Below, piece by piece: positions 1 to 4,998 of a stretch of 8,403 nt of DNA. The number at the start of each line of letters is the position of its first letter. Position 1 is the first letter of the stretch. The DNA is from DATCLA01 sp036564195. Lineage in GTDB: Bacteria; Bacillota; UBA4882; UBA8346. The translations under genes were made by a program, and so were the position numbers. The stretch spans positions 1 through 8,403 of the forward strand of contig DATCLA010000102.1 in the NCBI GenBank assembly GCA_036564195.1. The letters run 5' to 3'. The notes beneath the pieces are model-generated. The model worked only from the letters and a program-made list of their open reading frames with translations. It made no database searches and was not told where the DNA came from.

Positions 1-1
1 G

Positions 2-352
2 ACCCTGCCCGGAGAGTTGATGGAGGCGGCCCGGATTGACGGTGCCGGACATTGGCGGACTTTTTTCCAAATCATGTTTCCCTTATCCAAGTCAGCCACC
101 ATCCTGGCAACATTGCTGACTTTTATGGGAGCCTGGAGCGACTATTTAATTGGACTGATTTTACTTAATACCCAAGACCGCTTCCCGATGCAACTGCGGA
201 TCGCTCAGTTTATCGGTAATCTGGGGGCGAACTATTTCCCGCAATATGCCGCCGGGGTAATTATCTCCGCCGCCCCGACGATAATTTTATATCTAATCTT
301 CCATAAGAAGATTATCGAAGGGACTACACTGGCTGGAGCTTTAAAGGGATAA
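2..352 (+). CDS. Sugar ABC transporter permease, MalG type (C-terminal part, 5' end outside window)
   Basis: This is the C-terminal part (about 116 residues) of an inner-membrane permease of the binding-protein-dependent sugar ABC family (BPD_transp_1, MalG/CUT1 type). The reading frame is open from base 2, so the ATG at 17 is an internal Met and not the start. The first residues carry the EAA loop, the cytoplasmic helix that docks on the ATPase: TLPGELMEAARIDGAG followed by the usual downstream I-x-x-P (IMFPLSKSA). Two hydrophobic membrane segments follow, around ILATLLTFMGAWSDYLIGLILL and AAGVIISAAPTIILYLIF. The end, KKIIEGTTLAGALKG, is the standard tail of this family. Its partners (binding protein, second permease) would lie upstream. 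The GH43 remnant and GH5 gene next door suggest a plant-polysaccharide oligosaccharide as substrate, but this is inference. The family call is firm; the substrate is unknown. Confidence 0.93.
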   Translation, partial: TLPGELMEAARIDGAGHWRTFFQIMFPLSKSATILATLLTFMGAWSDYLIGLILLNTQDRFPMQLRIAQFIGNLGANYFPQYAAGVIISAAPTIILYLIFHKKIIEGTTLAGALKG

Positions 353-420
353 CAGGGCCTATCAAGTGAAACACTTTACCGGAACTCTTAATACCATTAA
401 GTTACACTTGACTAAGGTCA

Positions 421-659
421 GGTCAAGCGTTGCGCCGGGGTGACGAATATGTCTAAAAGTAATCGCTCATGGTCAGGATTACCGTTTATATTTTGGTTTA
501 ATCGAAGTAACTCAAGAACTCGCCACCGGCCCGGTGCGCGGATGGAGCTTCAGTCCTGATGTTGCCGGCAGTTTTGTCGGGACTTACAGCAGTCTTTTTG
601 CAAGTAGTAACGGTCTGCTCAGTAACAATTGGGCGGATTTTGCCTGATTTAAATATTAA
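421..659 (+). pseudogene. Relic of a GH43 beta-xylosidase/arabinofuranosidase (C-terminal beta-sandwich tail only)
   Basis: No intact gene is present, but translation in two frames gives a recognisable C-terminal GH43 accessory domain (XynB-type concanavalin-like fold). Bases 421-453 read GQALRRGDEYV. The frame then shifts, and from 453 it reads LKVIAHGQDYRLYFG, then ELATGPVRGWSFSPDVAG, then SFVGTYSSLFASSNG, and finally NNWADFA-stop-FKY with a natural TAA at 657-659. GQDYRFYYG and the terminal ADFDWF-x-Y are hallmarks of this domain. The TGA at 645-647 sits where Trp (TGG) is expected. The catalytic propeller and everything upstream are missing: the permease stop lies only about 70 bp before. 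The likely history is a large deletion of a GH43 gene once in an operon with the sugar transporter, followed by point decay. Family recognition is from memory of the motif, not a search. It could also be read as unrelated noncoding DNA, but the run of matches in the right order makes that unlikely. Confidence 0.72.
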
Positions 660-675
660 AGGTAATTATGCAATT
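659..675 (+). repeat. Second copy of the 17-bp repeat end
   Basis: AAGGTAATTATGCAATT here is identical to 6684-6700 and has the same orientation. It begins at the last base of the relic's TAA codon (657-659). No partner inverted copy is seen nearby, so it is either a solo end or a chance match of an AT-rich word; 17 exact bases make chance unlikely in a window of this size. Confidence 0.6.
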
Positions 676-687
676 TACTAAATTATG

Positions 688-745
688 TAGCCCTGAATTC
701 CAGTCACTGAAATAAATTTTGACTGTTTCAGGGCTATTTTGGTTG
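688..745 (+). terminator. Hairpin terminator between convergent units
   Basis: A 10-bp perfect stem, TAGCCCTGAA (688-697) with TTCAGGGCTA (727-736), encloses a second 6-bp stem, CAGTCA (701-706) with TGACTG (720-725). TTTTGGTTGTTATT follows on the plus strand. It would end transcription from the permease/GH43 side and may also stop the convergent GH5 transcript, whose stop codon is 10 bp away. The T-rich tail is on the plus strand only. Confidence 0.75.
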
Positions 746-2125
746 TTATTGTAAAGTCACATAATCAAGATAGATCGCAGAGGTACCTCCCGAACCGGCG
801 CCCGAGGTGAATTGTACCCCGTATTCTTTAATATCATTTAAATTAGCGAGGTTAGTTAAGTCCAGAGTCAAAGTAGTACCGGGGTTGGAATTGACCGGGA
901 CTGTCCCGCTGTCATACCGAGTCCAGCTGTTACCGGTCTTCACATACAGTTTGGCTTGTATACCGGTTCCAAGCTTGCCCCAGGGTGCATGGCGGACTAC
1001 GGTTTTAAGTTGGGTTTTTCCCGAGAAATCGAAGGCCCCGGTTTTGGCTAGGTAGAATTGTTTATCCGCTCCTAAGGAAATATCAGCTTTTAAGGAATAC
1101 CTGCCGCTAACCTGCCATTCATTAGTCACCCACGGTCCGCCGGAAATACCGAACCCACTCCAATTTTCGGTATTACTTTCAAAATCAGCTAAAACAACCT
1201 TGCCGGGTGGGGCTGAAGAATTCGGAGCCTTGCTTTTTTGCATCGCCTGGACAACCAGTTGGCCCCAGTCAGTCAATTCATCCCAGTTGTTGGTCAGGTC
1301 CAGCCAGGCAAGATCGGGATTGTTGCCGCACCAGGACCATGCCAGGTAACCGATGCCCAGTTCGTTACAGGTAGCAATGAGATCAGCTGCATCCACTTTA
1401 CAGTTAAGGCTGTTATTACCGTTATTGGCATTATAGCCAAACTCTCCGATGAGCAGCGGTAAGCCGAGTTTTTTAAGGGCTGTCAGTTCACTGCGGATTT
1501 TATGCTGACTATTCCAACCACTGTACATATGGATACTGAAGATGATATTTTGCTGAGGATCATGGGCCAGTAACTCTCGACCGTAAGTTTTGATACAACC
1601 GGTGTCTTGACCCCAATCGGGAGCATCAATTACCAGAGGATTGGTAATTCCGGCATTACGCATTGCCGTTATTGCGCTTTTGTAGGCATTACACCAGGCT
1701 GTGCCGCTGTCAGGGTTCCATTTGTTGGCGATGTTAATCCAAATATCACTGGTTAAAACAGATTTGCACCCGATCCAATAGTTGACCATCTGTTCCAGAT
1801 CTGTTACCTTACTGCTGCCGGTTACATCATGTAACTCCGGAATCGGTTTCAGCCCCAGGGTTTTACAGCGATCGATAATTTGTTTGAGCCTGGCGGCAGT
1901 CCCGTTGGTCTGCCAGACAATCCGTACGGCATTAAAACCAAATTTTTTAATAGTATCCAAAGCGGTGTAGGCTTGGCTGTCCCACCAGATATGAGGATTA
2001 TTGACTCCACAGATACCGGCAGTATTAATTGCCGCATTAACCACCTGAAAAGTTGACAAACAGTTTCCGGGCCACAGCAATGATGTTAAAATTAATAAAG
2101 TTAAAATGATTCTTAAATACTTCAT
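746..2125 (-). CDS. Secreted GH5 (subfamily 8-like) beta-mannanase-type protein with C-terminal carbohydrate-binding domain; catalytic acid/base Glu replaced by Lys
   Basis: This 459-residue exported protein should bind, and perhaps cleave, beta-mannan. A signal peptide (MKYLRIILTLLILTSLL...VNAA, about 1-32) precedes a GH5 barrel at about 33-300: GVNNPHIW, NAVRIVW, ELHDVTG, NYWI, VIDAPDWGQD, FSIHMYSG, LLIGEFG and YLAWSWCGN match alkaline GH5_8 mannanases. The nucleophile Glu is present (IGEFG, residue 228). The acid/base motif, normally N-I-A-N-E-W/P, reads NIANKW, so residue 135 is Lys (codon AAA, plus-strand 1721-1723). After a Pro/Ser linker, a beta-sandwich domain (about 310-459, DFESNTENWSGFG to AIYLDYVTLQ) resembles those attached to bacterial mannanases. 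The barrel has eight Cys. The start chosen is the ATG at 2125, because AAGGAG (2134-2139) sits 8 nt upstream; a GTG at 2134 overlaps that site. Loss of the acid/base suggests very low activity, a binding role, or early gene decay. Confidence 0.9.
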   Translation of the reverse strand: MKYLRIILTLLILTSLLWPGNCLSTFQVVNAAINTAGICGVNNPHIWWDSQAYTALDTIKKFGFNAVRIVWQTNGTAARLKQIIDRCKTLGLKPIPELHDVTGSSKVTDLEQMVNYWIGCKSVLTSDIWINIANKWNPDSGTAWCNAYKSAITAMRNAGITNPLVIDAPDWGQDTGCIKTYGRELLAHDPQQNIIFSIHMYSGWNSQHKIRSELTALKKLGLPLLIGEFGYNANNGNNSLNCKVDAADLIATCNELGIGYLAWSWCGNNPDLAWLDLTNNWDELTDWGQLVVQAMQKSKAPNSSAPPGKVVLADFESNTENWSGFGISGGPWVTNEWQVSGRYSLKADISLGADKQFYLAKTGAFDFSGKTQLKTVVRHAPWGKLGTGIQAKLYVKTGNSWTRYDSGTVPVNSNPGTTLTLDLTNLANLNDIKEYGVQFTSGAGSGGTSAIYLDYVTLQ

Positions 2126-2168
2126 CCCGATCACTCCTTGCGGTGGATTGTAAAATCATATTAGGATT

Positions 2169-2197
2169 ATTTTAACATTAATACCTAATTATGTAAA
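2169..2197 (-). promoter_or_regulatory. Sigma-A promoter of the GH5 gene
   Basis: On the minus strand, TTTACA (-35, 2192-2197) and TAAAAT (-10, 2169-2174) are separated by exactly 17 bp. The expected transcript start lies about 37 nt upstream of the ATG at 2125, leaving a short leader with the AAGGAG site. No clear operator is visible around it. Confidence 0.7.
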
Positions 2198-2453
2198 AAC
2201 TGTTTTTAACCCCGCTGAGTGCTAAACTTTTAATCAGAAGGTAAATTTGTCGCAGATTGGGTAAAATTAAAGTCTTGGGCATTTTGAGAAGTCTCTTAAA
2301 AACTTCGGCTACTACAGTCAAAACTTAGCCTGGAAAGGGAAGGAAAGCTGGTACCGGTTAAGCTTTAATTGGTGAAAACAGGTGAAACAATTTTAGTTTT
2401 AAAGCGTTTAGCATGATAGAGGTAGTTTGATCAACAACCAAAGGGGATGAAAA
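2198..2453. other. Gene-free divergent region upstream of the CBS-domain gene
   Basis: About 320 bp (2126-2453) separate the divergent GH5 and CBS genes. The GH5 promoter takes up the left end. In the rest I see no gene, no riboswitch that I recognise and no convincing consensus promoter for the CBS gene. A possible leader hairpin pairs CTTAGCC (near 2325) with GGTTAAG (near 2357) around a purine-rich loop. The CBS gene must be transcribed from somewhere in this stretch. Confidence 0.4.
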
Positions 2454-2891
2454 ATGAATATTGCCTTTTTTCTTTTACCTAAGAAAGAAGTGGTCTGTTT
2501 ACCGTTGAAGTGCAGTATGCGGCAGGCGTTGGAAAAGATGGAATATCACCGTTATACCGCAATTCCAATTGTCGATGAATTTGGTAAGTATGTTGGGACG
2601 CTCACCGAAGGCGACCTGTTATGGAAGATGAAGAACACTCCGGGGTTGAGTTTTTCCGGAACCGAAAAAGTAAGGTTAGCTGAGATCGCCCGGCGTTCTG
2701 ACCATGTGCCGGTACACATCAATGCAGAAATGGAGGATTTACTTTCTTTAGCGGCTACCCAAAATTTCGTGCCGGTGGTGGATGATGAAGGGACCTTTAT
2801 CGGTATTATCCGTCGTAGTCAAATTATTGAGTATTATGCCAATTGTTACCGGGATACGTCGGCACGGTTAAAGGTTGCGGATCAACAATGA
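2454..2891 (+). CDS. Stand-alone CBS-domain pair protein
   Basis: This small cytosolic protein of 145 residues consists of two CBS motifs and little else. CBS1 covers about 15-60 (MRQALEKMEYHRYTAIPIVD, GKYVGTLTEGDLLWKM). CBS2 covers about 83-130 (VPVHINAEMEDLLSLAATQ, FVPVVDDEGTFIGIIRRSQIIEYY). Such paired CBS (Bateman) modules bind adenine nucleotides, and some stand-alone Bacillota examples bind cyclic di-AMP. The ligand here cannot be told from sequence. The G-T-LTEGDLLW and F-IGIIRRSQI segments are the usual nucleotide-contacting ends of each motif. The start is supported by AAAGGGG about 8 nt before the ATG. The gene appears monocistronic, since a strong terminator follows within 10 bp. 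No fused enzyme or membrane domain is present, so it probably acts as a sensor or partner protein. The domain call is firm; the role is unknown. Confidence 0.88.
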   Translation: MNIAFFLLPKKEVVCLPLKCSMRQALEKMEYHRYTAIPIVDEFGKYVGTLTEGDLLWKMKNTPGLSFSGTEKVRLAEIARRSDHVPVHINAEMEDLLSLAATQNFVPVVDDEGTFIGIIRRSQIIEYYANCYRDTSARLKVADQQ

Positions 2892-2900
2892 ATCTAAAGG

Positions 2901-2938
2901 GGACGTTCGGATTAGGCCGGGCGTCCTGCTTTGATTTT
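2901..2938 (+). terminator. Rho-independent terminator after the CBS gene
   Basis: A 10-bp stem, GGACGTTCGG (2901-2910) with CCGGGCGTCC (2917-2926) including two G-T pairs, closes a six-base loop. TGCTTTGATTTT follows. It lies 9 bp after the CBS stop codon. Confidence 0.8.
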
Positions 2939-2982
2939 CGGAAAACTGCTGTTTGGTAAAGGAATTTCAGGTGCTGTATTAT

Positions 2983-3011
2983 TTGATATATGCCCCAAAT
3001 TTTAATACAAT
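2983..3011 (+). promoter_or_regulatory. Sigma-A promoter of the DUF134 gene
   Basis: TTGATA (2983-2988), a 17-bp spacer, and TACAAT (3006-3011) give a near-consensus promoter. It overlaps the ATG at 2990 that would begin the longest reading frame, so that ATG would lie upstream of the transcript start. This supports the downstream start at 3080. Confidence 0.72.
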
Positions 3012-3079
3012 CAAATTTAACTTTTTATGAATTTGGTGAAGATGATAAGATTAACCTCAAACCGATGGAGTTGATTTTC

Positions 3080-3553
3080 ATGCCACGGCCGGTTAAATGG
3101 CGGAAAGTAGCGTTTATCCCCGGGGTGCGGTATTTTATCCCAACCGGAATTCCCAAATGTGAGATGGCGGAGAATGTTTTAAAAATCGAAGAACTGGAAG
3201 CTTTACGGTTGAAAGATCTGGAAGGGTTGGAACAGGAGGAGTGTGCCGCCAAAATGGAAGTATCCCGCCAAACCTTTCAGCGGATTTTGATCACTGCCCG
3301 GCAGAAGGTTGCCGATGCTCTAATCGGTGGCAAAGCGCTCCGGATCGAAGGCGGTAATTTTACCAGTAATATTTGTCCGGTAGTCTGTCAGAACTGTCAC
3401 AAAGAATGGAATGAGAGTTATGAAAACTTTCAGAAAATCCGGGACGGAGCTTATGAATGCCCCTATTGCAGCTCTAAAGAAGTGATTTGTCAATATGAAA
3501 GAGGGAAACGGTTTTGTGGCGGCAATTGTTGGCGGCACGGGTCGGGCCGGTAG
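3080..3553 (+). CDS. DUF134 (UPF0251) family protein with cysteine-rich zinc-ribbon-like C-terminus
   Basis: This 157-residue cytosolic protein belongs to the DUF134/UPF0251 family, whose function is not established. The start MPRPVKWRKV is the typical family N-terminus, and the ATG at 3080 has GGAG 9 nt upstream. A longer frame from 2990 would run through the promoter. Residues about 36-80 (IEELEALRLKDLEGLEQEECAAKMEVSRQTFQRIL) resemble a sigma-70 region 4-type helix-turn-helix, which suggests DNA binding. The C-terminal third is rich in Cys: C99, C103, C106-H107, C127-P-Y-C130, C137, C146 and C150. This probably forms a zinc ribbon or metal site and extends beyond the minimal DUF134 core. 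The next gene is the Mrp ATPase, and a NifX/NafY-like relic follows it. DUF134, Mrp and NifX/NafY genes often lie together in anaerobes, which hints at a metal-cofactor or Fe-S link (inference). A terminator follows, so it is probably its own transcript. Confidence 0.88.
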   Translation: MPRPVKWRKVAFIPGVRYFIPTGIPKCEMAENVLKIEELEALRLKDLEGLEQEECAAKMEVSRQTFQRILITARQKVADALIGGKALRIEGGNFTSNICPVVCQNCHKEWNESYENFQKIRDGAYECPYCSSKEVICQYERGKRFCGGNCWRHGSGR

Positions 3554-3590
3554 GGGAAGAGGTTTACCGTATTTATACCAAGAAGTGGGT

Positions 3591-3623
3591 GGCTAAGAAA
3601 ATTTACCTTAGCCTTTTTTCTTT
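3591..3623 (+). terminator. Rho-independent terminator after the DUF134 gene
   Basis: GGCTAAG (3591-3597) pairs perfectly with CTTAGCC (3607-3613) around a nine-base loop, followed at once by TTTTTTCTTT. It lies about 40 bp after the stop codon. Confidence 0.85.
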
Positions 3624-3808
3624 AAATAACCAAATAGGAATCTGGAAAGCCTTCCATATTATAATAATCTACCTATAATAAATATAGCAGTTCTGATTTT
3701 TAAAATGAGGCCAGCTGTTTTATCATAGCTAAGCTGCAATATTTAAACAGGTAATTCAAGTTATAATGATTTAAAGAAACTGGCTTTGGTTTCACAATAA
3801 TAAGGTGG
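3624..3808. other. AT-rich gene-free spacer
   Basis: Between the DUF134 terminator and the mrp promoter lie about 185 AT-rich bases. I see no reading frame of useful length on either strand. TATAAT occurs at 3674-3679 and 3762-3767, but neither has a good -35 box at 16-18 bp, so they are not called as promoters. A short stem TGGAA/TTCCA occurs near 3643-3656. No known RNA family is recognised. Confidence 0.4.
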
Positions 3809-3837
3809 TTGACTTATATCTCTAAAAGAGCTAGAAT
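3809..3837 (+). promoter_or_regulatory. Sigma-A promoter of mrp
   Basis: TTGACT (3809-3814), a 17-bp spacer and TAGAAT (3832-3837) form a strong promoter. The -35 box coincides with a TTG that could be mistaken for the gene's start codon. The real start is therefore the downstream ATG at 3914, leaving a leader of roughly 70 nt. Confidence 0.75.
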
Positions 3838-3913
3838 AATTTTGGGCTTATGCCCTAAATACATATTTTACCCAGAGATTGAGAATTGTAAAGAAAAAAG
3901 AAAGGTGAACAAA

Positions 3914-4738
3914 ATGGTTGAATCCGAGAGTACTAAGGAACAGGTTTTCGCAAAACTCCATAACCCTTATGGCACGATTAATCAAGTGATCGCGGTGATG
4001 AGTGGTAAGGGAGGAGTGGGCAAATCGTCGGTTACGGCCCTGTTAGCCTCCGGATTAACTCAAAAAGGGTTTAAAGTTGGGGTTTTAGATGCGGATATTA
4101 CCGGTCCCAGTATCCCGAAGCTTTTCGGTGTTAAAGGGCGGGCAGAAGCAATCGGTAATATTATTCAGCCTAAAGTGTCGGTCAAAGGCACAAAATTAAT
4201 GTCCATCAATTTCTTGCTGGAGCAAGAAGATGCACCGGTAATTTGGCGCGGGCCGCTCCTGGCCGGAGTGGTCAAGCAGTTTTTTGAAGAAGTGGACTGG
4301 GGTGAGTTAGATTTTCTGGTGGTGGACTTGCCCCCGGGAACCGGTGATGTCCCGTTAACGGTAATGCAGTCTCTGCCGTTGTCAGGCTTAATCGTGGTTA
4401 CCTCGCCCCAGGAACTGGTGGCGCTGATTGTCAAAAAAGCGATTCATATGGCGGAGAAGCTGCAAATCCCGATTTTAGGGCTGATTGAAAATTTGAGTTA
4501 TTTTGAATGTCCCGAATGTAACAAAAAAACTGAGATTTTCGGGAAAAGTACTGCCGCTGCAGTCGCCCGGAATACCGGCATCCCTTTATTAGGCCGGTTG
4601 CCGCTTAGGCCCGAAGTCGCTCAGCTGGGCGATGAAGGGAAGATCGAAGCAGTTAACGACATTTGTTTGGGATTTTTTGAGGAAATTGTCGAGGAACTCC
4701 TGAAACAGCCGCAGTTTCAGTCCGAAAACGGTAATTGA
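3914..4738 (+). CDS. mrp: Mrp/ApbC/NBP35-family P-loop ATPase (iron-sulfur cluster carrier type)
   Basis: This 274-residue cytosolic ATPase of the Mrp/NBP35 (ApbC) group is related to MinD/ParA. Family members bind and transfer Fe-S clusters. The deviant Walker A motif GKGGVGKS is at 31-38, followed by VGVLDADITGPSIPKLFG (55-72). The family segment MSINFLLEQEDAPVIWRGP is at 96-114, the Walker B/switch DLPPGTGD at 138-145, and the cluster-binding C-x-x-C as CPEC at 199-202. The N-terminal DUF59 (MIP18) domain of larger Mrp proteins is absent, as is common in anaerobes. The start is the ATG at 3914, preceded by AAAGGTG at about 7 nt; the 35 extra upstream residues would come from promoter DNA. 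The neighbours are a DUF134 gene upstream and a NifX/NafY-like relic 17 bp downstream. Function in Fe-S or metal-cofactor handling is known for the family; the client protein here is unknown. Confidence 0.95.
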   Translation: MVESESTKEQVFAKLHNPYGTINQVIAVMSGKGGVGKSSVTALLASGLTQKGFKVGVLDADITGPSIPKLFGVKGRAEAIGNIIQPKVSVKGTKLMSINFLLEQEDAPVIWRGPLLAGVVKQFFEEVDWGELDFLVVDLPPGTGDVPLTVMQSLPLSGLIVVTSPQELVALIVKKAIHMAEKLQIPILGLIENLSYFECPECNKKTEIFGKSTAAAVARNTGIPLLGRLPLRPEVAQLGDEGKIEAVNDICLGFFEEIVEELLKQPQFQSENGN

Positions 4739-4755
4739 TTTTTAGGAGGAGAACC

Positions 4756-4860
4756 CTGAAAGTTGTCATTGAGCAGGAGAAAGTTGCCCAATATTTGGCC
4801 CATTACGAAAGGTTTAGTTTCATCTTAATCCCGGCCCTGTTATCAAACCGCTCAAATTGA
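4756..4860 (+). pseudogene. Truncated relic of a NifX/NafY-type (dinitrogenase Fe-Mo cofactor family) gene
   Basis: TAGGAGGAG, an excellent ribosome binding site (4743-4751), is followed not by ATG but by CTG at 4756. From there the frame reads KVVIEQEKVAQYLAHYERFSFI and then ends at TGA (4858-4860) after 34 codons. Proteins of the NifX/NafY/NifB-C family (about 110-120 residues) usually begin MKIAI....VA-HFGHC--F. Here the spacing and the VAQ..AH-ERF pattern match, with the GHC motif changed to AHY. The frame and the strong binding site suggest a gene that once followed mrp, as is common in anaerobes, and that has lost its start codon (ATG to CTG), its key Cys and about two thirds of its length. 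It might instead be a short peptide expressed from CTG, but that is less likely. The similarity was recognised by eye over about 25 residues. Confidence 0.5.
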
Positions 4861-4885
4861 TAGTCAGATTAAGCAGGGGATTCAT

Positions 4886-4902
4886 ATTATTTACAGAATA
4901 AT
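4886..4902. promoter_or_regulatory. Possible operator: inverted repeat upstream of the MocR gene
   Basis: ATTATT and AATAAT form a perfect 6-bp inverted repeat with a 5-base centre, about 100 bp before the regulator gene. MocR proteins often control their own transcription, so this may be a binding site. The short AT-rich arms make chance likely. Confidence 0.2.
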
Positions 4903-4914
4903 GTTTAGAATCAG

Positions 4915-4956
4915 ACCACAACCGTTTGAAAATTACTGGTTTGTGGTTCTTTCTTT
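4915..4956 (+). terminator. Hairpin terminator after mrp and its relic, just before the MocR gene
   Basis: ACCACAACC (4915-4923) pairs with GGTTTGTGGT (4938-4947) with one bulged T, followed by TCTTTCTTT. It would end the mrp transcript about 40 bp before the next start codon. If the MocR promoter lies upstream of it, it could act as an attenuator. Confidence 0.6.
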
Positions 4957-4998
4957 CATGGAGGGTTTGTGGCAAAATAGGATCGAGAGGTTAAAACG

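Noticed and set aside
292..307. CRISPR, tRNA or rRNA signals anywhere in the window
   Set aside because: No regularly spaced repeats, cloverleaf or rRNA-like conserved stretches were seen on either strand; the coordinates given are only a placeholder.
1238..1462. Plus-strand frame within the GH5 gene
   Set aside because: It is antisense to conserved GH5 motifs and has no features of its own.
2126..2134. GTG start for the GH5 protein
   Set aside because: The GTG overlaps the AAGGAG sequence that correctly serves the ATG at 2125.
2230..2453. Riboswitch upstream of the CBS gene
   Set aside because: I compared it mentally with cyclic di-GMP, cyclic di-AMP (ydaO), FMN, lysine and T-box patterns and found no matching conserved core.
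2990..3079. N-terminal extension of the DUF134 gene from the ATG at 2990
   Set aside because: A near-consensus promoter (2983-3011) overlaps this ATG, the extension does not look like the family, and MPRPVKW at 3080 is the usual family start with its own ribosome binding site.
3809..3913. Longer Mrp from TTG at 3809
   Set aside because: The TTG is part of a -35 box (TTGACT-17-TAGAAT), and the ATG at 3914 has a good ribosome binding site.
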